Origin: Bacillus sp. CH140a_4T
GTDB taxonomy: Bacteria; Bacillota; Bacilli; Bacillales; Bacillaceae_G
NCBI RefSeq assembly: GCF_008923725.1
Contig: NZ_WBPF01000021.1
Span: 457,924 to 521,923, forward strand
Direction of reading: 5' to 3'
DNA length: 64,000 nucleotides
In this document: positions 52,143 to 60,958 of the stretch, piece after piece
Layout of the letters: every line of letters begins with the position of its first letter
Numbering within the stretch: the stretch's first letter is position 1
Program-made: the position numbers and the translations under genes
Notes under the pieces: model-generated
What the model saw: the letters and a program-made list of their open reading frames with translations, nothing else
What the model was told of the DNA's origin: nothing
Databases searched by the model: none

Positions 52143-53030
52143 ATGAATATTGAACAAAAGAAATCTTTAACAGCGAACGAAATTCAGCAAATGAAAGATT
52201 TAGCTCATATTTGCGGACAACAAGATGAAATTGATTACTCGTCAAATTTACATGTAAACTTTTTAACTGCTCGAAATAATGAAGAGATATATGATTTTCT
52301 ATTTTATGACGATATTCAATTAATTGGTGCATTAAGTATGTATGACTTTGAAAGGCCGACAAAACTGGAGTTAATAGGATTTGTTCATCCGAACTATAGG
52401 AAACAACATATAGGCACTACTCTTTTACAAACCGCAATGAAAGAAGTACGAAGAAGAGAGGCAGATGAAGCACTTCTTATTATGAATGGGGATTCTGCTT
52501 CTGGGAAAGAATTTGCAAAGCATTTGAAGTTACCTTATTTATATAGTGAATATAGTATGGAATTCAGAGCAAGCGAAGTGCCAAAAACAACAAAAAATAC
52601 GATACAGCTTACTCTTGCATCTTCAGAATCACTTCTTGACCTCATTGAAATTTCCAGTAAAGCCTTTGGAGATTCAGCAGAAAATACCGCTACATGGTTA
52701 CAAAAAATGATGTATTCACCTTCCCATCAAGTTTACAGTGCTCTTATCGATGAAAAAGTGATAGGAACGATTACAGTTTCTGAGCAAGAGCAATCTACTA
52801 CACTATCAGGATTCTCGGTTCATCCTTCATATCAACGTAAAGGATACGGAAAAGATATCCTTAGTTATATGGTACATATCCTTATTGCAGAAGGAGTTTC
52901 AACAATTGAATTAGACGTCGAAACGAAAAATAACAATGCTTTAAAACTATATACACAATGTGGTTTTGAAATAAAAACGAAGCATGACTATTATAATGTA
53001 ATGAATCTTGAGGTGAATACATATGTGTAA
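52143..53030 (+). CDS. Double-domain GNAT N-acetyltransferase
   Basis: The 295-residue protein contains two GNAT domains. The first has NYRKQHIGTTLL near residues 83-94, and the second has HPSYQRKGYGKDILSYM near 228-244, ending with NNALKLYTQCGF. Both acetyl-CoA loops look intact. ATG 52143 follows GAGGGAT; the longer frame would overlap the previous gene and lacks support. Its stop overlaps the methyltransferase start by eight bases. Substrate unknown. Confidence 0.87.
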   Translation: MNIEQKKSLTANEIQQMKDLAHICGQQDEIDYSSNLHVNFLTARNNEEIYDFLFYDDIQLIGALSMYDFERPTKLELIGFVHPNYRKQHIGTTLLQTAMKEVRRREADEALLIMNGDSASGKEFAKHLKLPYLYSEYSMEFRASEVPKTTKNTIQLTLASSESLLDLIEISSKAFGDSAENTATWLQKMMYSPSHQVYSALIDEKVIGTITVSEQEQSTTLSGFSVHPSYQRKGYGKDILSYMVHILIAEGVSTIELDVETKNNNALKLYTQCGFEIKTKHDYYNVMNLEVNTYV

Positions 53031-53736
53031 AAAACTAATTTATTCTGATTATGATATTTTCGCATCCATTTATAATAAACATTGGGGGCATTATGCTGAA
53101 CACTCCTATCTACTTTTGGAAAAACTCGTTTTACAATATGCACCACCACATTCTCATATTTTAGATCTTTGCTGCGGGACTGGTCACCTTACTAAGAAAT
53201 TAATTGATAATACTTTTGTAGTAACTGGTATAGATGGTTCTGCTCAAATGATTGAATACGCACGTCAAAACGCGCCAGACGCAACCTTTATCGTCGATGA
53301 TGCTCGTTATTTCAATGTAAATGAGCAATTTCACTATGTTATCTCTACTGGCGATAGCTTAAACCATATTTTAAAATTAGATGAATTAATAAATGTTTTT
53401 CGTAATGTTTACTCCGTATTACATAGCGAAGGTACATTTGTATTTGATATGAATATGGAGAAAGGTTTTCTTGAAAATTGGATTGCTTCATTTCATATTT
53501 CAGCGGAAGAATATGTATGTACGATTGATTCTACCTATGATAACGAAAATAAAAAAGCAGAAATGAACTTTATACTATTTCAACATGACATAGATAATAC
53601 TTGGACAAGAAGTGACTTTTCTTTTGAGGAAGCTTGTTATTCCGATGAAGAAATAATTTCTTCGTTGGAATCTGTAGGTTTTAAGAACATTCAATTACAT
53701 GGTACAAATAGAGCATTTTTCATTTGTCAAAAATAA
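53023..53736 (+). CDS. Class I SAM-dependent methyltransferase
   Basis: The 237-residue protein has motif I HILDLCCGTGHLTKKL near residues 45-60, GIDGSAQMIEYARQ near 71-84, and VISTGDSLNHI near 109. It resembles small-molecule methyltransferases of the Methyltransf_25 type. Start ATG 53023 lies inside the end of the preceding GNAT gene; RBS GAGGTG is at suitable spacing. It ends at a terminator shared with alr. Confidence 0.87.
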   Translation: MCKKLIYSDYDIFASIYNKHWGHYAEHSYLLLEKLVLQYAPPHSHILDLCCGTGHLTKKLIDNTFVVTGIDGSAQMIEYARQNAPDATFIVDDARYFNVNEQFHYVISTGDSLNHILKLDELINVFRNVYSVLHSEGTFVFDMNMEKGFLENWIASFHISAEEYVCTIDSTYDNENKKAEMNFILFQHDIDNTWTRSDFSFEEACYSDEEIISSLESVGFKNIQLHGTNRAFFICQK

Positions 53737-53766
53737 AAAAACTGAATCATAACGATTCAGTTTTTT
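53736..53766. terminator. Bidirectional terminator
   Basis: AAAAAACTGAATC (53736-53748) pairs with GATTCAGTTTTTT (53754-53766). It lies between convergent genes and covers their ends. Confidence 0.93.
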
Positions 53767-54932
53767 CTTAGTATATTTACGACAGCAGCCGTTTCATTAT
53801 TTTCTTTATAAACACGCGGGATTCTTCTGTCTAACATACATGTAACTTCATAGTTAATTGTACCTAACATATCCGCTACTTCTTCTACCGCAATTTCTTC
53901 TTCGCCTTGTTTACCGTAGAATACTACTTCGTCCCCAACTTGTACTGGCATTGCTTTTGAAACGTCTAACATGAGCTGGTCCATACAAACACGACCAATA
54001 ACAGGTACTCGAACTCCATTTATTAATGCATGCCCTTTATTAGATAACTGACGATTATAACCATCAGCATAACCAATCGGTACAGTTGCAATCCATTCCT
54101 CACCAGTCGTTACATACGTATTCCCATAACTTACACCGCGATTCTTCTTCGCATGTTTAATATGAGCAACTTTTGATTTTAACGACAACGCAGGCTGTAA
54201 AGAAACGACTGCATGATCTACCTCTTTTGAAGGATACATTCCATATATTCCAATACCTACACGGACCATATTTTGAAATGTATTGCTAAGTTCCATTGAA
54301 CCTGCACTATTTGAACTATGAATATATGGAATATGAATTCCTAATTCTTTTGCTGCATTGACAGCTTTCTCAAATAAACTTGTTTGCATATTCGTATATG
54401 ATTTATCAATTTCATCTGCCGTAGAGTAATGTGTAAACATTCCTACTAACTCTACATACTCCATACGGTTTAATTCTTCTAAAAATGGTTTAACCTCTTC
54501 TTCTTGTAAACCGATACGACTCATTCCAGTATCAATTTTCACCTGAATTTGCGCTTTCTTTTGAAGACGGTTTGCGATTTCATTTATACCTTGTAAGTCT
54601 TCACTTCTATAAACAGTCATCATAACGTCATATTGAATTGCCTCTTCCGCAGCTGCTACTGATGTATAGCCTAAAATTAAAATTGGCACGTTAATTCCAG
54701 CTTCTCTTAACTCTATCGCTTCATCTACAAATGCAACTGCAAGCTGATTTATTCCTGCTTCAATAGCAGCTTTCGCAACTTCAACTGCCCCGTGGCCATA
54801 CCCATTTGCTTTTACAGCAGCCATCATTGCAATATTTTCATCATTCACTCGTTTTTTAAATTCTTTTACATTATGTTTTACTGCATTTAAGTCAACTTCA
54901 ACAATTGTATCTCTTCCATATTTCAAACTCAT
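53757..54932 (-). CDS. alr: Alanine racemase (second-type, Alr2-like)
   Basis: The 391-residue PLP enzyme interconverts L- and D-alanine for peptidoglycan. The PLP lysine is Lys 41 in MAAVKANGYGHG. The second catalytic Tyr is in RGVSYGNTYV, and the conserved C-terminal CMDQLMLDVS and RVPVIGRVCMDQ elements are present. B. cereus-group genomes encode two alanine racemases; the length and position suggest the second one. ATG 54932 (MSLKYGRD) follows AGGAG; the 17 residues upstream in the longer frame are not conserved-looking. Monocistronic. Confidence 0.93.
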   Translation of the reverse strand: MSLKYGRDTIVEVDLNAVKHNVKEFKKRVNDENIAMMAAVKANGYGHGAVEVAKAAIEAGINQLAVAFVDEAIELREAGINVPILILGYTSVAAAEEAIQYDVMMTVYRSEDLQGINEIANRLQKKAQIQVKIDTGMSRIGLQEEEVKPFLEELNRMEYVELVGMFTHYSTADEIDKSYTNMQTSLFEKAVNAAKELGIHIPYIHSSNSAGSMELSNTFQNMVRVGIGIYGMYPSKEVDHAVVSLQPALSLKSKVAHIKHAKKNRGVSYGNTYVTTGEEWIATVPIGYADGYNRQLSNKGHALINGVRVPVIGRVCMDQLMLDVSKAMPVQVGDEVVFYGKQGEEEIAVEEVADMLGTINYEVTCMLDRRIPRVYKENNETAAVVNILRKN

Positions 54933-55103
54933 TGGTCTAACTCCTAACTCAATAATTGCATTCCATTCTATTTCACGTTTCATATGACCTTTTACAATAT
55001 AATACTTTTCGATATGCTAGTCAAACTACTAGAATTTTCAGAATTTTGAGTATGATATAATACCCTTAAGAAACTATTATATACGGAGAAGAGGAGAATT
55101 ACA

Positions 55104-55565
55104 ATGTTTGTTCAATCTGCATTGCATCAACTACAAGTTGCTGTTGATACTTCTATTCAAATGCTTAACCAATATAAAGAAGAAGAATTAAAAATGCAAC
55201 CAATTCACTCGAAGCGGTCATTATTTGAAATGTGTACACATCTTTCTCTAATTTGCCATGCAGATCTACTCATTTTAAATGGTATTACGGAAAAACAACT
55301 ATATACTTTCTATAAAGAACGAAGACCCGAAACAATTACGCAAATGCAACTAACGATGATACAGGGCTACGATTTACTTTCTAAAACTTTTTTATCCTAT
55401 TCCAATGAACAATTAGCGGAAATCAAGACTGCTTATTGGGTTATTTCTTATTCACGTTTTGAATGGTTGCTTGAAATTGTTGCACACTTTTATCATCATC
55501 GTGGGCAAATTCATATTATATTATGTGAGCATACGAAAGATCCTCACATTCCTTTATTTGAGTGA
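55104..55565 (+). CDS. DinB family protein
   Basis: The 153-residue four-helix protein has a His triad as in DinB/YfiT metal proteins: LSLICHADL (near 47-55), and FEWLLEIVAHFYHHRGQIHI near 119-138. DinB-like proteins are putative metal-dependent enzymes or bacillithiol transferases. Promoter-like TGATATAATA lies near 55053. RBS GAGGAG. It ends 8 bp before a convergent MFS gene; GAGTGA-TTTT-TCACTC at 55560-55575 is a small shared stem. Confidence 0.85.
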   Translation: MFVQSALHQLQVAVDTSIQMLNQYKEEELKMQPIHSKRSLFEMCTHLSLICHADLLILNGITEKQLYTFYKERRPETITQMQLTMIQGYDLLSKTFLSYSNEQLAEIKTAYWVISYSRFEWLLEIVAHFYHHRGQIHIILCEHTKDPHIPLFE

Positions 55566-55573
55566 TTTTTCAC

Positions 55574-56776
55574 TCATTCATTATCCAATACACGTTCATC
55601 ATTTATAAATAGAGAAGCAATAAATCCAATAAAAAGTAACATTCCTAATAAAATAAACGTTAGAGCATAACTTCCTATATTCATAAGATAAATAGAAATG
55701 AGTGGTCCTATACTAGTACCTAAAAATAAAATAAAAGTATAAATAGAAACTGCTATTCCCCTCGCTTTCCCTCCCAATTGGCCGACAAGAGCAACTAAAG
55801 ACGGAACGGATATAGCAATACCAATTACAAAACAGACACTCATTATGACAAGAAGAGGCAGATACGACACATAGCCCATTGCACTTAGACTAAAAATAGC
55901 AACCAGCAATCCACCTTGAAGAACTTTCCTTACTTCAAACCTTTTTGTTAAACGACCCGCAATTGGTGACAGCATCATACCAAATATCCCCGCTAAGCGA
56001 AAATAAAGGACTTGTTCTGCAGTTAAATTATAAGTAGGAGAGCTCAAATAATTTCCTAAAACAGTATACATATTAACAAAAGCCATTAATAAAACAAACG
56101 CAATCATATAGCTCAAAACTAAACTTTTATGTGTAAAGACTTTACCCATCTGTTTAATCGGTCCCAAAATATCAGTATAAGATTGAGATATCTCCCCTTT
56201 CGGAAGAGAATACTGAATCCATACAGCAGTAATCATATAGACAACGCTAAGAAGAAAGAACACCATATGCCATCCAAAATGTTGACTAACAACCGTACTT
56301 ATTACCTGACCTACAATTCCAGCTACTAAAAAACCGGTACTAACAAATCCTATTGTTGTAACCTTTTTTTCTACTGGAAATATTTCTACAACGTAAGCTA
56401 ACGCTACCGGAGAAAATGTAGCTGCTGCTATCCCCTGTAATCCTCTAAAAATAACAAGCCACAATATACTATCTACAAACCCTAAGGAAAACGAAATAAT
56501 CGACAGAGCAAGTAATCCAATGAAAATCACTTTTTTTCGCCCATATTTATCAGAGATTGCCCCAAATAACAAGCAACCTATAGCAAATCCAACAGAAAAT
56601 ATACTGCCTGTAGCTGCAGATTGTGCTAGTGAAACATTAAAAAGATCTGAAAATAGTGCAATTAAAGGGATTGTTACATATAAGCTAGACATAACGACCA
56701 TACCCGACCAACATAATACAACGGTCATTATTGTGTAATTCTTTTCACGATTTATTTCCTTTCCTATTTCCATCAT
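55574..56776 (-). CDS. MFS drug-efflux-type transporter
   Basis: The 400-residue protein has about twelve hydrophobic segments, motif A GAISDKYGRKKVIFIGLL near residues 67-84, and motif C-like VGFVSTGFLVAGIVGQVIS near 145-163, typical of 12-TM antiporters of the drug:proton family. The substrate is unknown. It is downstream of, and on the same strand as, a MarR-type regulator with a hairpin between and a shared half-operator upstream, so it is probably repressed by that regulator. Confidence 0.88.
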   Translation of the reverse strand: MMEIGKEINREKNYTIMTVVLCWSGMVVMSSLYVTIPLIALFSDLFNVSLAQSAATGSIFSVGFAIGCLLFGAISDKYGRKKVIFIGLLALSIISFSLGFVDSILWLVIFRGLQGIAAATFSPVALAYVVEIFPVEKKVTTIGFVSTGFLVAGIVGQVISTVVSQHFGWHMVFFLLSVVYMITAVWIQYSLPKGEISQSYTDILGPIKQMGKVFTHKSLVLSYMIAFVLLMAFVNMYTVLGNYLSSPTYNLTAEQVLYFRLAGIFGMMLSPIAGRLTKRFEVRKVLQGGLLVAIFSLSAMGYVSYLPLLVIMSVCFVIGIAISVPSLVALVGQLGGKARGIAVSIYTFILFLGTSIGPLISIYLMNIGSYALTFILLGMLLFIGFIASLFINDERVLDNE

Positions 56777-56892
56777 AATATCTCTCCCTTATTACATTTT
56801 TTTATCAATTTAAAACCTTTAAAGTACGCTTACTTATTTTAATTACATCGTAAAAAGTATGACTGATCACTAAAGTTAGACAAACTTATAAT

Positions 56893-56907
56893 AAGGTAAC
56901 CTAATTA
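56893..56907. promoter_or_regulatory. Candidate MarR operator half site upstream of the MFS gene
   Basis: The segment shares ACCTAATTA with the palindrome upstream of the MarR gene (57521-57539). It lies 117-131 bp upstream of the MFS start, near a TAAGGTAACCTAATTA arrangement. Confidence 0.45.
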
Positions 56908-56918
56908 TATTCCCAAAT

Positions 56919-56949
56919 AAATAAGTTGACCCTCATAATCAACTTATTT
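56919..56949 (-). terminator. Hairpin at the end of the MarR gene
   Basis: AAATAAGTTGA (56919-56929) pairs with TCAACTTATTT (56939-56949). It overlaps the MarR stop codon and is an A/T-rich terminator or attenuator. Confidence 0.7.
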
Positions 56950-57493
56950 ACCTACCTTCTCCTAATTTCACCTGCATATTTACTTGCATTTTATTTAATA
57001 GCTTCTCTAAAACTTGACGCTCTTCTTGATTAAAGTCATCAACTAACGAAGCGCAAGATAACCAAAAGGTTGGTAAAGAGTGCGTAACTAGCTCTTTTCC
57101 TTTCGGAGTAATTTTCACTTTTAGTCTTCTTCGATCTTCAGAATGATGGAATCTTACGATTAACTCTCGTTTCTCCATCCAATCTAATAAGCCAGTGACA
57201 GAAGCACGTGTTATCCCTAATCGACTCGCAATATCCGAAGGACTCATGTTCACTTCTTCCCCATTTGATTCCATTTCACGCAAAATAAACAACAGTAAAA
57301 AATCTAATTTACTTTCCGATATACCAAGCGGAGCTAAATCTACATCAACAGCATCAAGAACATTATCAGACGTCCATAACATTAACAAACCAAGTTTTGC
57401 TGCGATTGGATCCGTATCTGCTGATGCTGTCTTTTTTATTAACTCTGCATACGGCCCAATCCCTAAAGGAAGAGAATCTTTTCTTGAATTCAT
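56948..57493 (-). CDS. MarR family transcription regulator
   Basis: The 181-residue winged-helix protein has the DNA-binding motif MSPSDIASRLGITRASVTGL near residues 83-102 and wing VRFHHSEDRRRLKVKITPKG near 111-130, both typical of MarR. The N-terminus is about 40 residues longer than in small MarR proteins. A perfect inverted repeat upstream is a good autoregulatory operator. Likely target: the MFS gene downstream. Ligand unknown. Confidence 0.9.
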   Translation of the reverse strand: MNSRKDSLPLGIGPYAELIKKTASADTDPIAAKLGLLMLWTSDNVLDAVDVDLAPLGISESKLDFLLLFILREMESNGEEVNMSPSDIASRLGITRASVTGLLDWMEKRELIVRFHHSEDRRRLKVKITPKGKELVTHSLPTFWLSCASLVDDFNQEERQVLEKLLNKMQVNMQVKLGEGR

Positions 57494-57520
57494 CCGTCTT
57501 CAGTCTCCTTTCTTTCCAAC

Positions 57521-57539
57521 TAATTAGCTTACCTAATTA
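57521..57539. promoter_or_regulatory. Inverted repeat upstream of marR (candidate operator)
   Basis: TAATTAG (57521-57527) and CTAATTA (57533-57539) are perfect inverted arms with a 5-nt spacer, lying 28-46 bp upstream of the MarR start. Size and place fit a MarR-dimer site. Confidence 0.7.
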
Positions 57540-57589
57540 CTTTTCATTATACTCATATTTTTCCTTTTATTGCAAGAATATTGTTAAAC

Positions 57590-57621
57590 AAAAAATCCTG
57601 TCATTAGAACAGGATTTTTTA
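57590..57621. terminator. Terminator after the HAD phosphatase gene
   Basis: AAAAAATCCTGT (57590-57601) pairs with ACAGGATTTTTT (57609-57620) with a 7-nt loop. It can serve the minus-strand HAD gene. Confidence 0.9.
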
Positions 57622-57640
57622 CACTGCCTAGCTATTATTC

Positions 57641-58418
57641 TTAAATAATACGAAACTTCTTTAAGGGAAAAGAAATACCACCTTCACTTGATTTCATTGT
57701 AACGAAATCAGCTCTTGCTTTTAACTCTTCTCCGCCATTCCCCATCGCAATTCCTAATCCTACATACTGCAACATCTCAATATCATTTCCACCATCGCCA
57801 AAAGCTATCGCTTCGGATTTACAAATGTTTAAATGCTCCAATACTTTTTGAATTACAGTTAGCTTCGATACTTTATTATCTTCCAATACATTTATGACAT
57901 AACCATGAAAACGGTCAAATGTAAGCATTGGGTATTTTTCAATAAATTTTTGAGATTCTATTTCATCCGCATACAGACATAAACAATAGATCTCTTCAGA
58001 CAAATCCTTGCTTTTTTCAGGGTACTCCCCTAAATTTAACGTCTCGCTAAGTGCTTGCATTACACGCTCATTATCTGAGGCTATTCCGTTCATTGTAAAA
58101 CCCTCAGTAAAATAAGAAACGCCGTGACCATGTAATTCTGCAAACTCTGAGATATCATGAACGATTTCACTGGAAAGTACTGATTTATGTATAACTGATT
58201 CCTCACACTTAATATGTGCACCATTTGCAGAAATAAACGTATTTATGCCTAGTTTCTTAAATTGCGAACATAAGCTATATGGTCTCCCTGTTGTAACAAC
58301 TACGTGAATTCCTTTATCTATTAACCTTTGTATCGCTTCTTTTGTACTTTCGTGCATACTTCTATCAATCTCACTTAAAAGCGTACCGTCAACATCAAAA
58401 AAACACTACTTTGTACAT
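57641..58418 (-). pseudogene. Cof-type HAD phosphatase, frameshifted in the catalytic motif
   Basis: The intact frame from 58357 encodes VVVTTGRPYS (motif II), NKVSKLTVI (motif III Lys) and FGDGGNDIEMLQ (motif IV), the Cof/YwpJ-type layout. Motif I should come first. Upstream, ATG 58418 opens MYKVVFF, but the next codon is TGA; removing one T from the 7-T run (plus-strand A at 58397-58403) restores MYKVVFFDVDGTLLSEID and joins the frames. The nucleophile Asp is thus lost by a +1 shift. ATG 58418 lies 6 bp after the histidine-phosphatase stop, so the two genes were co-transcribed. It may be a sequencing error, a true mutation, or slippage at T7. Confidence 0.85.
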
Positions 58419-58424
58419 AGGTCT

Positions 58425-59015
58425 TTATATCCCGTCCAAATGATTCGTATCATTAATGAAATGCACCGTTTTTTGTTCGCCATCAATTTCAATTAAGCTT
58501 ATTCCCGTATCTCCCATTTTAAAATAATAATCCATTGAAATGGGCATTTTGAAAAACGCACGTAATAGACTATTGATTACACCACCGTGTGCAACGATTG
58601 CTATCCGGTCATATGTATTTTCTGTTACAATTTTAGAAAAAACCCCCTCTATTCTCATTCTAAATTCAATAAATGATTCCCCGTTTTCAAAACGATCATG
58701 AAGAAACTTTGGCTCTGGATATTTCTTTGCTTCTTCAAAAGATAAGCCTGCTTGCACTCCATTATTGAACTCCATTAATTCCTCTTCTAATTGAATTGGG
58801 CATCCAATTCCTTCAGCTAACGTTTCACCAGTTTCACGAGCACGTTTTAATGTACTTGCCCAAATGAAATCTGGCGGAAAATCTGCTTTCAATTTCTGTA
58901 CAAGCCTTTGCACTTGCTGCCTTCCTTTTTCTGTTAATTCAAAGTCAGCTCGTCCTTCATGTACCTGTAAAATGTCCGCTTCGGATTCACCGTGACGTAT
59001 TAATAATATTTGCAC
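58425..59015 (-). CDS. Histidine phosphatase family (phosphoglycerate mutase-like) protein
   Basis: The 196-residue protein has LLIRHGESEAD at the N-terminus (catalytic His), the TLKRARETGETLAEG segment near 54-68 and IAVAHGGVINSLLRA near 147-161 with the second His. It is a small-molecule or protein phosphatase of the broad histidine-phosphatase superfamily; the substrate is unknown. GTG 59015 was chosen (GGGAGTGGG upstream); the longer frame adds ten non-conserved residues. It is followed immediately by the damaged HAD gene. Confidence 0.88.
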   Translation of the reverse strand: MQILLIRHGESEADILQVHEGRADFELTEKGRQQVQRLVQKLKADFPPDFIWASTLKRARETGETLAEGIGCPIQLEEELMEFNNGVQAGLSFEEAKKYPEPKFLHDRFENGESFIEFRMRIEGVFSKIVTENTYDRIAIVAHGGVINSLLRAFFKMPISMDYYFKMGDTGISLIEIDGEQKTVHFINDTNHLDGI

Positions 59016-59242
59016 TTGTTTCCCACTCCCTCGTTTAATATCCACAAAATTCCATTATATCATATTTTAAATTTTCTTTAACAAAAATATATTACTTTGA
59101 CAGTTTTTTAACGCATCTAGTAAACGTGTTACTCCACTTAACAATTCCAAACACTCTAAACTTATTATTCTTTCAAAAGTGACAAACAAAAAGCCCTATC
59201 CCTAATGGCAAAGGACTAATATTTTTTATCCTACTCAAAAAT

Positions 59243-59276
59243 AAAAAGAGAAATGGCATCCCATTTCTCTTTTTCA
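59243..59276 (-). terminator. Terminator after the SPFH gene
   Basis: AAAAAGAGAAATGG (59243-59256) pairs with CCATTTCTCTTTTT (59261-59274). Confidence 0.93.
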
Positions 59277-59279
59277 CTC

Positions 59280-60251
59280 TTATTGTTCTTTTGGTGTATC
59301 TGAAGAAGGCAATTTCTTCGCTTGTTTTTCTTTAAAGATTTCTCCAATTGCCCCGAGAGTACCAAGTGTTTCAATTGCATTAGACGGAATAAAGACTTTA
59401 TTTGCTGGTCCTTTCGCAACCTCAATCAATGATTCAAATGATTTATAAGCAAGTACGCGTTCATCTAAATCTGCTGCACGAAGTAATTCAATTCGATTTT
59501 GTTCTGCTTTTGCAATTTCCTCAATCGCTCTTGCTTCCCCTTGCGCTTCTAGTTCCTTTGCTTCTTTTATACCTTCAGCTTCTCGAATACGTGCTTCTTT
59601 ATCCCCTTCAGCCATTAATATTTTACTTTGCTTTTCTCCTTCAGCACGAAGGACTTTATCTTGTTTTGCAGCCTCAGCTTCTAAAATGATCGCACGTTTA
59701 TTACGTTCTGCTTTCATTTGCTTTTCCATTGATGCTTGCACATCTTTCGGCGGATTAATATCGACAACTTCTACACGCTCAATACGAACGCCCCATTTTT
59801 CTGTTGCTTCATCAAGTGCTAAGCGAATTTCTGTTGAAATTTTTTCACGACCTGATAACGTTTCATCCAGTTCCATTTTACCAATGATTTGACGCATCGT
59901 TGCAGAAGTAATGTTACGAACACCATATTCATAGTTCGAAATACCATATGTCGCAAGTTCTGGTTCCACAATTTGATAGAAAATGATTGTATCAATTTCT
60001 ACTTGTACATTATCTTTCGTAATTACCTTCTGTGGTGGTACATTCGTTTGTTGAATACGTAAGTCATGATATACACGAACACGGTCTACAATTGGTATTA
60101 ATAAATTTAATCCCGGCTCCATAATACGCTGAAACTTACCAAATCTTTCAACGACTCCAACTTTTTGCTGTGGAATAATTTTAATTGTTAATGCGATAAA
60201 TGTAACAACAATTAGTGCGAAAATAATCGTTAATGTTAATGCTACTGCCAT
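59280..60251 (-). CDS. SPFH/stomatin-like protein (QmcA family)
   Basis: The 323-residue protein has one N-terminal membrane segment (about 4-26), the SPFH/band 7 domain (VGVVERFGKFQRIMEPGLNL near 33-52), and a long Ala/Glu-rich coiled coil near 175-250 (KQSKILMAEGDKEARIREAE). It forms oligomers in membranes, probably with the NfeD-like protein encoded just upstream (2 bp gap), as is typical for SPFH-NfeD pairs. RBS GGAGAG. Confidence 0.93.
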   Translation of the reverse strand: MAVALTLTIIFALIVVTFIALTIKIIPQQKVGVVERFGKFQRIMEPGLNLLIPIVDRVRVYHDLRIQQTNVPPQKVITKDNVQVEIDTIIFYQIVEPELATYGISNYEYGVRNITSATMRQIIGKMELDETLSGREKISTEIRLALDEATEKWGVRIERVEVVDINPPKDVQASMEKQMKAERNKRAIILEAEAAKQDKVLRAEGEKQSKILMAEGDKEARIREAEGIKEAKELEAQGEARAIEEIAKAEQNRIELLRAADLDERVLAYKSFESLIEVAKGPANKVFIPSNAIETLGTLGAIGEIFKEKQAKKLPSSDTPKEQ

Positions 60252-60253
60252 AT

Positions 60254-60682
60254 TTATTCACTCTCCTTCTTTACTTGTAATATAGTACTATGCCTCTTTA
60301 TAACAATAACTTTTTCTCCAGCATCAATTGGATCATCTGCAATAGCTGTCCAAATATCTCCATCCACCTTCACAATACCATTCGCTCCTTTTGTAATCGC
60401 TTGCATAACAATACCTTTTTTACCGACAAGCATATCTACTGTATCAGTAAAACCTTTTGCTTCTCGAAAGTTTTTTGAAATTCTTTTCGTAAAGAAAGTC
60501 AATGTTAAACTTACAATCGCACCAGCAACAACTTGTAACAGTAGTGCTTCAGGAGCAAACAAAGCAATTAGACCTCCGACAACAGCTCCAATTCCAAGCC
60601 AAAGCATGTAAAACGTAATCGACAACATTTCCGCAATAAATAAAATACCAGCTATTATAAACCAAATTACCCAAGCAGCCAT
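60254..60682 (-). CDS. NfeD-like membrane protein
   Basis: The 142-residue protein has three hydrophobic segments (about 5-22, 28-45, 47-66) and a C-terminal OB-fold NfeD domain (MLVGKKGIVMQAITKGANG and KVDGDIWTAIADDPIDAGEK). It pairs with the SPFH gene downstream. ATG 60682 follows GAGGGG; the two-residue longer GTG start is less likely. The 275 bp upstream show no gene. Confidence 0.9.
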   Translation of the reverse strand: MAAWVIWFIIAGILFIAEMLSITFYMLWLGIGAVVGGLIALFAPEALLLQVVAGAIVSLTLTFFTKRISKNFREAKGFTDTVDMLVGKKGIVMQAITKGANGIVKVDGDIWTAIADDPIDAGEKVIVIKRHSTILQVKKESE

Positions 60683-60958
60683 ATGCACCCCTCACTTTCT
60701 TTCTCATTTTCTATATGTATATGAAGAAAAGAATGGTTTATCCGCCCTTTCTTATACCGGGGCATTTACTACAAGCTATTGTACATATTCACTGTTATAA
60801 AAAGTATTAATAAAATACTATATTAATATATTCTTCATTATACATGAAAATCCCTTTCAAAAAGCGACAAAAAAATGAAATTCTTTCGAAAATTTAATTT
60901 TCAATTTATAATTATTTTAACTACTAAAATATTATTTTTTAGGAAGGTGGTGTGCTTG

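Noticed and set aside
59402-59689. Leu-rich plus-strand frame inside the SPFH gene
   Set aside because: It is the reverse reading of the Glu/Ala-rich coiled coil and not a gene.
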